Assembly: GCF_015277895.1 (NCBI RefSeq)
Contig: NZ_CP063815.1
Span: forward strand, 744,001 to 808,000
Direction: 5' to 3'
Length of the DNA stretch: 64,000 nt
Origin: Microbacterium abyssi
GTDB taxonomy: Bacteria; Actinomycetota; Actinomycetes; Actinomycetales; Microbacteriaceae
Part shown: one piece after another, positions 15,699-24,064 of the stretch
Numbering within the stretch: position 1 is the first letter of the stretch
Layout: each line of letters begins with the position of its first letter
Position numbers and translations under genes: made by a program
Notes under the pieces: model-generated
Database searches by the model: none
What the model saw: only the letters and a program-made list of their open reading frames with translations
What the model was told of the DNA's origin: nothing

Positions 15699-17150
15699 AT
15701 GAGCACCGCTGAAGCTGCAGAAGACACCGATGCCCTCACGATCGGCCGCCGCATCCGCCAGCTGCGCACGGCGCGCGGGATGACTCTCGACGACCTCGCA
15801 TCGGCCGTCGATCGCGCGCCCAGCCAGATGTCGATGATCGAGACCGGCAAGCGTGAGCCGAAGCTCACTCAGCTGCAGGTGATCGCGCGGGCACTCGGCG
15901 TCGGCATCGACGCGCTGCTGGAGGGCGAGCCGCTCGATGAGCGCAGCACCGTCGAGATCGCACTCGAACGCGCGATGAAGGGGCAGACGTTCCAGGCGCT
16001 CGGCATCGAGCCTTTCCGCATCGCGAAGGCCGTTCCGACCGAAGCGCTGCAGGCGCTGCTCGCGCTGCACGCCGAGATCGACCGGCTCAGGGACGAGCGT
16101 GCCGCGACCCCGGAGGAGGCCAGGCGCGCGAACGTCGAACTGCGCCACCTCATGCGCAGCCAGGACAACCACTTCGAGGACCTCGAGAAGCGCGCCGCCG
16201 AGATCCTGAGCGCGGTGGGCCACCCCGGTGGACCGCTGACGCAGCGCACGGCATCCGAGATCGCCGCCTACCTGGGCTTCACGCTGCACTACGCGCCCGA
16301 CCTGCCGCAGACGACGCGCAGCGTCGCCGATCTCGCGAACGGGAGACTGTATCTGTCGAGCAGCATCCCCGCGAAGGGCGATGCCCGTACCGCCGTGCTG
16401 CAGGCGCTCTCCAGCCGCATCCTCGGCCACGCAGAACCGCGCAGCTATGCCGAGTTCCTGCGTCAGCGTGTGGAGACCAACTACCTGACAGGCGCGCTGC
16501 TGATCCCCGAGGCGCACGTCGTGCCGTCGTTGAAGGCCGCCAAGGAGCGTCGGGCGATTTCGATCGAGGATCTGCGCGACGCGTACTCGGTGTCGTATGA
16601 GACGGCGGCGCACCGGTTCACGAATCTCGCCACGCGGCACCTCGACATTCCGGTGCACTTCCTGAAGGTGCACGAGTCCGGCACGATCACCAAAGCGTAC
16701 GAGAACGACGACGTGAACTTCCCGACGGATCGGCTGGGGGCCATCGAGGGCCAGATGTGCTGCCGCCGCTGGACGAGCCGGGTCGTGTTCGACGAGGACG
16801 ACCGCTTCAACCCGTACTACCAGTACACCGACACCGGCAACGGCACCTACTGGTGCACGGCCAGGGTGGAGGCGTCCAGCGAGGGGCTGCACTCGGTGAG
16901 CGTCGGTGTGCGGTTCGACGACACGAAGTGGTTCGTCGGCCGAGACACCGCGCACCGCGGCGTCTCGAAGCACTCGGTCGAGGTGTGCTGCCGCAGGGCT
17001 CCGGCAGACCTCGAGCAGCGCTGGCGCGAGCAGTCCTGGCCGAACGTGAAGACCCCGCGCACGCTGCTCGCGACGTTGCCGACCGGATCGTTCCCCGGCG
17101 TCGACACGACGGACGTGTACGAGTTCCTCGAGGCGCACGCGCCGCGGTGA
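15699..17150 (+). CDS. ramB: RamB-type XRE regulator with M78/IrrE-like and DUF2083 domains
   Basis: A 483-residue cytosolic regulator. Residues 14-70 form an XRE helix-turn-helix (TIGRRIRQLRTARGMTLDDL, QMSMIETGKREPKL). The middle (about 170-330) resembles the ImmA/IrrE M78 region, but no intact HExxH is visible, so it is probably a sensor and not a protease. The cysteine-rich C terminus (QMCCRRW, YWCTARVE, VEVCCRRAP) fits DUF2083. In Corynebacterium, RamB represses aceA and aceB; the divergent position beside aceB supports the same role here (inference). The ATG follows a -10 box by seven bases. A start 26 codons upstream lies inside the promoter and is rejected. Confidence 0.82.
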   Translation: MSTAEAAEDTDALTIGRRIRQLRTARGMTLDDLASAVDRAPSQMSMIETGKREPKLTQLQVIARALGVGIDALLEGEPLDERSTVEIALERAMKGQTFQALGIEPFRIAKAVPTEALQALLALHAEIDRLRDERAATPEEARRANVELRHLMRSQDNHFEDLEKRAAEILSAVGHPGGPLTQRTASEIAAYLGFTLHYAPDLPQTTRSVADLANGRLYLSSSIPAKGDARTAVLQALSSRILGHAEPRSYAEFLRQRVETNYLTGALLIPEAHVVPSLKAAKERRAISIEDLRDAYSVSYETAAHRFTNLATRHLDIPVHFLKVHESGTITKAYENDDVNFPTDRLGAIEGQMCCRRWTSRVVFDEDDRFNPYYQYTDTGNGTYWCTARVEASSEGLHSVSVGVRFDDTKWFVGRDTAHRGVSKHSVEVCCRRAPADLEQRWREQSWPNVKTPRTLLATLPTGSFPGVDTTDVYEFLEAHAPR

Positions 17151-17153
17151 TAG

Positions 17154-18671
17154 CTACGCGCCCGCCCCATCGCGAGCCGGCGCCGCCTGCAGCAGCGCCC
17201 ACAGTTCAGCTCGGGCGGGAAAGGTCGACAGGTCCATGCCGAGCAGGCTCGAGGCCTGTGCGACGCGCGTGCGCAGGGTGTGGCGATGGATGCCGAGTTC
17301 TAGTGCCGCCGCCTCCAGCCGCGCGTCGTGCTGCAGCCAGGCGCGCAGCGATGCCTCGAGTTCGCGTCCGTCGGCGCGCAGCGGTGCCAGACGCGACTCC
17401 GCCACAAGTCGGGCGTCGTCGGTGACGAGTGAGCTGAGGATGCTGTCGGCCACTGTGTCCGAATAGCGCACGGCTCCCGCACCCTCCGCGGCCGGACCTC
17501 GATGCCGCAGAGCCTCGACCGCCTGCGCATGCCCGCGCGAGAACGCGTCGTAGCGGGCGGGCTCCGAGACGCCGACACGGATGCCGAACCGCTCGGCGAG
17601 GTCGTCGAAGAGCCCGGCGTCCTCGGCCGAGACGACCATCGAGATCCCGGCCTCGGAGGTGCCGCCGAACATCGCCGTGCTGTCCTCGGTGCGCCGGCGC
17701 TCCCACCAGTCCGCGATCGCGTCTTCCGGAGCATCCGGGTCTGCGACGCCGATCACCACGGGAGCGGAGGGAACCGATCCGAGTACTCGACGAGCCAGGG
17801 TCGGGTCGTCGAGCAGCAGCGAAGCGAGCACCTGCGACCGGAGGCGCCGCCGACTGCGGGCCAGCTGCTCGTTCTGCTCGAGGGCCAGGCCGGCCATGGC
17901 GATCACGGAGGTGACCACCGCCCGAGCTTCGGCGTCGAGCGAGGCCGTTCCGATGGCGATGACACCGCGGAGGTGCCCTGAGCGCCCGAGCGTGAACAGC
18001 GTGAACGACTCGGTGCCGAGAGTCAGCGACTGCCCGGCCTGCCCGCCGCGCGTGATGAGCTCGGCAGCCCGCGCGCCGAGCGCCTCGAGGTCGTCCGCGC
18101 CGAGGTCCCCCTGCGGATGCTCGTGCACCAGCAGACCGGTCGCATCGAACATCCCCACCCACCGCTCGAGTCGCTTGGCGAGCTCGGAGAGTGTCGAGTC
18201 GAGCCCGCGGGGGCGCAGCGCTGCGATCGCAAGGGCGCGCTGGGCATCCAGCGCCCAGGTGCGGCGGGCGTAGGTCTGCGCGGCGATCGCCTCGGCATGA
18301 GCGCGGGCCACGGCGATGAACGGGGTGTCGTATGGCACCTCGTAGAGCGGGATCCCCGCCCGCGCGCACGCGGCGACCAGGGCGTTCGGGACGACCGGAC
18401 GCTTCACACCGGTGCCGAACCCCAGACCGACGATCCCGCGTCCGGCGAGGCGCGCGATGTAGGCGTCGGCATCGTCGTCGCCGAGCTGGCTGCCCGTCGT
18501 GAGCAGCGTGAGATCGTCCGCGAGGAACGGGGTGGGGTCCGCGAGATCCGACGAGTGCACCCATCGAAGCGGCCGGTCCAGGGCCCCGTCGGCCAGAGCG
18601 TTCTCATCGCCGACGAGTCGGAGGCCGAGGTCGCGACGACCCAGCAGCGCGCGCAGAGTGGGCTGGTCCAC
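17154..18671 (-). CDS. PucR family transcriptional regulator
   Basis: About 505 residues. The N-terminal PucR domain (QPTLRALLGRRDLGLRLVGD through about residue 120) is a presumed ligand sensor, the middle is a GGDEF-like/CdaR-type segment, and the C terminus has the HTH_30 helix-turn-helix (AALELGIHRHTLRTRVAQA). PucR proteins usually activate purine, GABA or amine catabolic genes. Divergent transcription from gabT suggests it controls the putrescine/GABA cluster. The GTG at 18671 is preferred since GAGAGG lies six bases before it; an ATG two codons earlier (18677) is possible. The stop is four bases from the ramB stop, so these genes converge. Confidence 0.88.
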   Translation of the reverse strand: MDQPTLRALLGRRDLGLRLVGDENALADGALDRPLRWVHSSDLADPTPFLADDLTLLTTGSQLGDDDADAYIARLAGRGIVGLGFGTGVKRPVVPNALVAACARAGIPLYEVPYDTPFIAVARAHAEAIAAQTYARRTWALDAQRALAIAALRPRGLDSTLSELAKRLERWVGMFDATGLLVHEHPQGDLGADDLEALGARAAELITRGGQAGQSLTLGTESFTLFTLGRSGHLRGVIAIGTASLDAEARAVVTSVIAMAGLALEQNEQLARSRRRLRSQVLASLLLDDPTLARRVLGSVPSAPVVIGVADPDAPEDAIADWWERRRTEDSTAMFGGTSEAGISMVVSAEDAGLFDDLAERFGIRVGVSEPARYDAFSRGHAQAVEALRHRGPAAEGAGAVRYSDTVADSILSSLVTDDARLVAESRLAPLRADGRELEASLRAWLQHDARLEAAALELGIHRHTLRTRVAQASSLLGMDLSTFPARAELWALLQAAPARDGAGA

Positions 18672-18694
18672 GGGCATCCTCTCAATCCGGAGTA

Positions 18695-18743
18695 ATTGTA
18701 CGAAACGGCGAATCCTCTCCAGGGATTGTACTGAGCGGCGAAT
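18695..18743. promoter_or_regulatory. Direct-repeat operator between pucR and gabT
   Basis: ATTGTACGAAACGGCGAAT (18695-18713) is repeated as ATTGTACTGAGCGGCGAAT (18725-18743), 16 of 19 bases identical, exactly 30 bases apart, i.e. about three helical turns on the same DNA face. A -10 box TACGCT (18765-18770) follows, seven bases before the gabT ATG. The position upstream of the promoter suits an activator such as the adjacent PucR protein. Confidence 0.65.
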
Positions 18744-18777
18744 GCATCGGTTCACCAGGCGGTCTACGCTCGCGAAC

Positions 18778-20139
18778 ATGGCACTTCTCGACACCGACGC
18801 ACCAGCGCTTCCTCTTGGCGGCCCCGGCCTTCCTCAGGAGCGTCGCCTGATCACCGACCTGCCCGGCCCGCGCTCAGCCGAGATTCTCGCACGCAAGGCG
18901 GATGCCGTCCCCGCCGGCGTCGGACACACCGTGCCGGTGGCGGCCGTGGCTGCGGGCGGCGGGATAGTCGTCGACGCCGACGGCAACTCGCTCATCGACC
19001 TGGGCTCCGGCATCGCCGTGACGACCGTCGGCAACGCTCATCCGAAGATCGCCGCAGCAGTCGCCGCCCAGGCCGCGCAGTTCACGCACACCTGCTTCAT
19101 GATCTCGCCGTATGAGTCATACATCGCGGTGGCGGAGGCACTGAACCGCCTCACCCCGGGCGACTTCGCCAAGAAGAGCGCCCTGTTCAACTCCGGCGCC
19201 GAGGCGGTCGAGAACGCGATCAAGATCGCTCGCAAGCACACCGGTCGCCAGGCCGTGGTCGCCTTCGACCATGGGTACCACGGCCGCACCAACCTCACCA
19301 TGGCGCTGACTGCCAAGTCGATGCCGTACAAGAGTGGCTTCGGCCCATTCGCCCCTGAGGTCTACCGCGCGCCGATGTCGTACCCGTTCCGGGACGGGCT
19401 CGCCGGCTCCGAGGCTGCGGCGCGTGCGATCCTGCAGATCGAGAAGCAGATCGGCGCTGACAACCTCGCCGCGATCATCATCGAGCCCATCCAGGGCGAG
19501 GGCGGCTTCGTCGTGCCCGCCGACGGCTTCCTCCCGGCGCTGTCCGAGTGGTGCACGGCGAACGGCGTCGTGTTCATCGCCGACGAGGTGCAGACCGGCT
19601 TCGCCCGGACCGGTCACATGTTCGCCAGCGAGATCTTCGGCGTCGAGCCCGACCTCATCACCACGGCCAAGGGAATTGCCGGCGGCCTCCCTCTCGCGGC
19701 GGTCACCGGCCGCGCCGAGGTCATGGATGCCTCGCACGCCGGGGGCCTCGGCGGCACCTACGGCGGCAACCCGATCGCCTGCGCGGCGGCGCTCGCCGCG
19801 ATCGACGTCTTCGAGAACGACGGCGTGATCGAGCGCGCGCAGCAGATCGGCCGTCTGCTCAGCGATCGCCTGCGTGCGATGCAGGCCGCGGATCCCCGCA
19901 TCGGCGACGTGCGCGGTCACGGCGCGATGATCGCTGCCGAGTTCGTCGACCCGCAGACGAACGCCCCGGATGCGGCCCTCACCGCGGCTGTCGCGAAAGC
20001 GGCCATCGCTCAGGGCGTGATCGTGCTGACCTGCGGCACCTACGGCAACGTCATCCGCTTCCTGCCGCCGCTGTCCATCGGCGACGAGCTGCTGAACGAG
20101 GGCATCGACATCATCGCAGCGGCGCTCGCCGCGAGCTGA
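18778..20139 (+). CDS. gabT: 4-aminobutyrate--2-oxoglutarate transaminase
   Basis: Class III PLP aminotransferase that converts GABA plus 2-oxoglutarate to succinate semialdehyde plus glutamate. The 453-residue protein has FNSGAEAVENAIKIAR (PLP phosphate binding), DHGYHGRTN, D269 in ADEVQTGFARTG and the Schiff-base lysine K298 in TTAKGIAGGLPLAAVTG, all as in bacterial GabT. The start at 18778 is leaderless (TACGCT seven bases upstream); the longer open frame upstream only shadows pucR. It is the first gene of the putrescine/GABA cluster and is separated from the oxidase gene by 70 bases. Confidence 0.94.
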   Translation: MALLDTDAPALPLGGPGLPQERRLITDLPGPRSAEILARKADAVPAGVGHTVPVAAVAAGGGIVVDADGNSLIDLGSGIAVTTVGNAHPKIAAAVAAQAAQFTHTCFMISPYESYIAVAEALNRLTPGDFAKKSALFNSGAEAVENAIKIARKHTGRQAVVAFDHGYHGRTNLTMALTAKSMPYKSGFGPFAPEVYRAPMSYPFRDGLAGSEAAARAILQIEKQIGADNLAAIIIEPIQGEGGFVVPADGFLPALSEWCTANGVVFIADEVQTGFARTGHMFASEIFGVEPDLITTAKGIAGGLPLAAVTGRAEVMDASHAGGLGGTYGGNPIACAAALAAIDVFENDGVIERAQQIGRLLSDRLRAMQAADPRIGDVRGHGAMIAAEFVDPQTNAPDAALTAAVAKAAIAQGVIVLTCGTYGNVIRFLPPLSIGDELLNEGIDIIAAALAAS

Positions 20140-20209
20140 GAACGTCCGGTCGCGGCCGGCTCGGGGGATGCCGGATCCGCGACCGGCGACGACGACGAAG
20201 GAGTTGGAG

Positions 20210-21592
20210 ATGACGGAGATCACACGCGAGGTGCTGATCGTCGGCGCGGGGGCCGCGGGGCTGACCGCCGCGAACGACCTGCGCAAGGCAGGGCTGTCCG
20301 TTGCCGTTCTCGAGGCGCGCGACCGCGTCGGTGGACGGCTGTGGACCGACGTCATCGACGGCGCCTTGCTCGAGATCGGCGGACAGTGGGTGTCGCCGGA
20401 TCAGGATGCACTGAAGGAGGCCATCGAGGAACTCGGGCTCGAGACCTTCGACCGGTACCGCGACGGCGAGAGCGTGTACATCGGGCCCGACGGTACGGCG
20501 CACCGCTTCACGGGTGAGATGTTCCCGGTGGCGGCGGAGACCGAGCAGATCATCGCCGACGTCACCGAACGACTCGATGCCATGGTCGCCGAGATCGACC
20601 CCGACCGTCCCTGGGCGCACCCGAATGCGGCGGAGTGGGATGAGATCTCGTGGGAGGCATGGCTGCGCACCCAGACCGACGACGACGAGGCGGTGCGCAA
20701 CCTCGCCTTCGCCACGGGATCTGCGATGCTGACCAAGCCCGCTCACGCCTTCTCACTGCTGCAGTCACTGCTGATGGCCGCTTCTGCCGGATCGTACTCG
20801 AACCTCGTCGACGCCGATTTCATCCTCGACAAACGAGTGGTCGGGGGCCTGCAGCAGGTGCCGCTGCGGCTCGCCGAGCGACTCGGAGACGATGTCTTCC
20901 TCGGCCAGCCCGTGCGCACCCTGGAGTGGGGAGCCGACGGGGTCACGGCCACTACGGACGAGATGACCGTGACGGCGCGGTTCGCGATCCTCGCGCACGC
21001 CCCCGTCCTCTACAGTCGGATCTCGTTCGTCCCGCCGATGCCGCGCCGTCAGCATCAGCTTCACCAACACCTCTCGATGGGGTTCGTCATCAAGGTGCAT
21101 GCCGTCTACGACCGTCCGTTCTGGCGCGAACAGGGTCTCAGCGGCACCGCTTTCAGTCCGTATGAGCTCTCGCACGAGGCCTACGACAACACCAACCACG
21201 GTGACGAGCGCGGCACGCTGGTCGGCTTCGTCAGCGATCGCAACGCCGATGACCTGTTCACGCTGACGGCCGAGGAGCGCAAGCAGCGCATCCTCGAATC
21301 GCTGTCGCATTACTACGGGCCCGAGGCGATGAACCCCGTGGTCTACTACGAGAGCGACTGGGGCAGTGAGGAATGGACGCGCGGCGCCTACGCGGCCAGC
21401 TTCGACCTGGGTGGTCTGCACCGCTACGGCGCCGACCTCCGGACGCCCGTCGGCCCGATCCACTTCGCATGCAGCGACCTCGCCGGTGCCGGCTACCAGC
21501 ACGTCGACGGCGCGATCCGCATGGGGCACCTCGTGGCCGACGACATCGTCGAAGCGAGCCGCTCCGGCGCGGCAGCGGGAGGCGTGCGATGA
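20210..21592 (+). CDS. puo: Putrescine oxidase (flavin monoamine oxidase family)
   Basis: FAD-dependent amine oxidase that turns putrescine, oxygen and water into 4-aminobutanal, ammonia and hydrogen peroxide. The 460-residue protein has the dinucleotide motif VGAGAAGLTAA near the N terminus, the FAD segment DRVGGRLWTD, and stretches that match Rhodococcus/Kocuria putrescine oxidases closely from memory, such as MLTKPAHAFSLLQSLLMAAS, FILDKRVVGGLQQV, and ESDWGSEEWTRGAYAASFDL. The start at 20210 follows AAGGAG; an earlier in-frame ATG at 20168 lacks a site. The hydrogen peroxide made here may explain the following stress protein gene, with which it overlaps by four bases. Confidence 0.92.
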   Translation: MTEITREVLIVGAGAAGLTAANDLRKAGLSVAVLEARDRVGGRLWTDVIDGALLEIGGQWVSPDQDALKEAIEELGLETFDRYRDGESVYIGPDGTAHRFTGEMFPVAAETEQIIADVTERLDAMVAEIDPDRPWAHPNAAEWDEISWEAWLRTQTDDDEAVRNLAFATGSAMLTKPAHAFSLLQSLLMAASAGSYSNLVDADFILDKRVVGGLQQVPLRLAERLGDDVFLGQPVRTLEWGADGVTATTDEMTVTARFAILAHAPVLYSRISFVPPMPRRQHQLHQHLSMGFVIKVHAVYDRPFWREQGLSGTAFSPYELSHEAYDNTNHGDERGTLVGFVSDRNADDLFTLTAEERKQRILESLSHYYGPEAMNPVVYYESDWGSEEWTRGAYAASFDLGGLHRYGADLRTPVGPIHFACSDLAGAGYQHVDGAIRMGHLVADDIVEASRSGAAAGGVR

Positions 21593-22485
21593 GCGGCGCG
21601 ATCGTCGTCGGATACACCGCGACGGATGCCGGGTTGGATGCCGCGGCGCTCGGCGCCCGCCTCGCCCGCAGCCTCGACGCGCGTCTGCACCTGGTGATCG
21701 TCCTCCCCGCCGAGGGCACCCGCAGCGCAGTCGTCCCTCCGGAGCGGGCGTACGAGGACCTCATCCGCGGTCAGGCCAAGAAGTGGCTCGCAGACGCGAT
21801 GACCCGACTCCCGCAGGACCTCACCCGCAGCGGTCACGTGCGCCTGGCTGAATCGTTCGCCGAGGGGCTGATCGCCGCCGGTGAGGAGTTCGGCGCCCGC
21901 CTGATCGTCGTCGGCGCAGCCGCCGGCGCCATTCTGGGACGCCACCGACTGGGAGGCGTGGCGTCCGCTCTGCTGCACTCGTCGCCGATCCCTGTCGCGC
22001 TCGCGCCATCGGGGATGGCTGACCAGGGCGACGAGGTAGTGCCCCGCATCACCGCAGCCCTCGGCACGAGGGCGGGAGCCGACGTGCTGCTCGACGAGGC
22101 GGTGGCGCTCGCTGCGGACAGCACGAGTCCGCTCCGGCTCGTCTCGCTCGTTCCGTTCGACGTTCCGCCAGGCCTGGACACCGGTGCGATCCGCGTGGTC
22201 GCCGGCGGCCACGCGGACGACGTGCTCGCCGCCGCGCGTGAGGGGCTGCCCCCAGAGATCACGGCGACCGTGGAACAGGCTCCCGGCGATTCCGTCGAGG
22301 ATGCCGTCTCACACCTGTCCTGGCTGCCCGGTGAGGTCATCCTCGTCGGCTCGAGTCGGCTCGCCCAGCCGCGTCGGCTCTTCCTCGGTTCGACGGCGGC
22401 GAAGATGCTGCACGTCCTGCCCGTACCCATGATCGTCGTGCCACGCACCCGCAGCGGTGCCAAGGTCGAAGGAGACCTCGCATGA
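21589..22485 (+). CDS. Universal stress protein, two UspA domains
   Basis: A 298-residue protein made of two tandem UspA-like domains: the first (about 1-143) begins IVVGYTATDAGLDAAALGAR and ends in a partial ATP-binding pattern GAAAGAILGRHRLGGVASAL (G-2x-G-9x-G-S/A type), the second (about 155-290) ends VGSSRLAQPRRLFLGSTAAK. Usp proteins bind ATP or partner proteins and help survival under stress; here a role near an H2O2-producing oxidase and a permease is inferred. It overlaps both neighbours by four bases (ATGA on each side), so it is firmly part of the cluster and not an incidental neighbour. Confidence 0.87.
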   Translation: MSGAIVVGYTATDAGLDAAALGARLARSLDARLHLVIVLPAEGTRSAVVPPERAYEDLIRGQAKKWLADAMTRLPQDLTRSGHVRLAESFAEGLIAAGEEFGARLIVVGAAAGAILGRHRLGGVASALLHSSPIPVALAPSGMADQGDEVVPRITAALGTRAGADVLLDEAVALAADSTSPLRLVSLVPFDVPPGLDTGAIRVVAGGHADDVLAAAREGLPPEITATVEQAPGDSVEDAVSHLSWLPGEVILVGSSRLAQPRRLFLGSTAAKMLHVLPVPMIVVPRTRSGAKVEGDLA

Positions 22486-24032
22486 GCATCACGCCTCCGC
22501 CGTTCACCGAAGAACCGGCACCCGTCACCGGCGGACTCTCGCAGAAGGGCCTGAGCGCCGGGACGGTCGGCCTCATCGGCGCCGTGGTCATCGGCATCTC
22601 GTGCATCGCCCCGGCCTACACACTCACCGCGGCCCTGGGTCCGACCGTGTCGGAAGTGGGCTTCCAGGTGCCGGCGATCATCCTCGTAGGCTTCATCCCT
22701 ATGCTCCTGGTCGCCTTCGGCTACCGCGAACTGAACCGCACGATGCCCGACTCCGGCACCTCGTTCACCTGGGCGGCGCGGGCGTTCGGGCCGTGGGTGG
22801 GCTGGATGGCGGGTTGGGGGTTGATCGCGGCGACCATCCTCGTGCTCTCGAACCTCGCCGGCATCGCCGTCGAATTCCTGTTCCTGCTCATCGATCAGAT
22901 CGCGGGCAACCCCGGCACGATCGCGGAGCTCGCGTTCAACCCGTTCATCAACGTCGCCGTGTGCCTGCTGTTCATGCTGGGCGCGACGATGATCTCCTAC
23001 CGCGACATGCAGACCACGCAGAGGCTGCAGTACTTCCTGGTTGGATTCCAGGTGCTGGTGCTGCTGATCTTCTCGATCACCGCGTTCGTCCAGGTCGCCC
23101 AGGGCAACGCCTTCGATGCGAGCGCGATCGACCTCAGCTGGTTCAACCCGTTCGCCGTGGGCTCCGTCGGCGCGGTCGTCGCCGGCCTCTCGCTGTCGAT
23201 CTTCATCTTCTGGGGGTGGGACGTCACGCTCACGATGAACGAGGAGACCAAGGATCCCGAGAAGACCCCAGGGCGCGCGGCGACCCTCACTGTTCTCACG
23301 ATCGTGGTCCTGTACCTGCTGCTGTCGATCTCGCTGCTCTCGTTCGCCGGCATCGGCACGGGGGAGCTGGGCCTCGGCAACGAAGACATCCAGAGCAACG
23401 TGTTCTTCTACCTCTCCGGTCCGGTCCTCGGCCCGCTGGCGTTCCTGGTGTCGCTGGCGGTGCTCACCAGTTCAGCCTCGTCGCTCCAGTCGACGTTCGT
23501 CTCGCCGGCTCGTACACTACTGGCGATGGGGCACTACGGCGCCCTGCCGGAGAGCTTCGCCAAGGTGAGCCCGCGCTTCTTCACCCCGGGCTACGCGACG
23601 ATCGTCGCATCCATCGTGGCCTCGGCCTTCTACGCGGTGATGCGATTCGTGAGCGAGGACGTGCTCTGGGACACCATCACCGCGCTCGGCATGATGATCT
23701 GCTTCTACTACGGCATCACGGCGTTCGCGTGCGTCTGGTACTTCCGCAAACAGTGGTTCGACTCGGCGCGCATGTTCCTGTTCACCATGCTGTTCCCGCT
23801 CGTCGGCGGCATCATCCTCGCCGCCCTGTTCGTGATGACGCTGGTCGACAGCATGAACCCGGACTACGGCAGCGGATCGAACATCGGCGGCGTCGGCCTC
23901 GTTTTCATCCTCGGCGTCACGGTGATCGTCCTCGGCATCCTCATCATGATCTGGCAGGCGATCAAGCGCCCCGCGTTCTTCCGCGGGGAGACACTGGCTA
24001 TGGATGCTCCAGCCAGCCTGCGTCGCCGATAG
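22482..24032 (+). CDS. APC family amino acid/polyamine permease
   Basis: A 516-residue membrane protein with about 12 helices. Features of the APC superfamily are the N-terminal GTVGLIGAVVIGISCIAPAY region (helix 1 unwinding), the acidic PDSGTSFTWAARAFGPWVGW segment, and the intracellular MNEETKDPEKTPGRAA loop. It should import putrescine, GABA or a related amine by proton symport; the assignment of substrate rests on the cluster (gabT, puo before it; two succinate-semialdehyde dehydrogenases after it). It overlaps the stress protein gene by four bases and is followed by gabD after 32 bases. Confidence 0.88.
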   Translation: MSITPPPFTEEPAPVTGGLSQKGLSAGTVGLIGAVVIGISCIAPAYTLTAALGPTVSEVGFQVPAIILVGFIPMLLVAFGYRELNRTMPDSGTSFTWAARAFGPWVGWMAGWGLIAATILVLSNLAGIAVEFLFLLIDQIAGNPGTIAELAFNPFINVAVCLLFMLGATMISYRDMQTTQRLQYFLVGFQVLVLLIFSITAFVQVAQGNAFDASAIDLSWFNPFAVGSVGAVVAGLSLSIFIFWGWDVTLTMNEETKDPEKTPGRAATLTVLTIVVLYLLLSISLLSFAGIGTGELGLGNEDIQSNVFFYLSGPVLGPLAFLVSLAVLTSSASSLQSTFVSPARTLLAMGHYGALPESFAKVSPRFFTPGYATIVASIVASAFYAVMRFVSEDVLWDTITALGMMICFYYGITAFACVWYFRKQWFDSARMFLFTMLFPLVGGIILAALFVMTLVDSMNPDYGSGSNIGGVGLVFILGVTVIVLGILIMIWQAIKRPAFFRGETLAMDAPASLRRR

Positions 24033-24064
24033 AGACAATTCATACCCCACGGAAAGAGAGATCG

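Noticed and set aside
13869..17138. Very long minus-strand open frame of more than 1,000 codons
   Set aside because: Only the part up to 15524 (malate synthase) is real; the rest is antisense to the RamB-type gene, an effect of high GC content.
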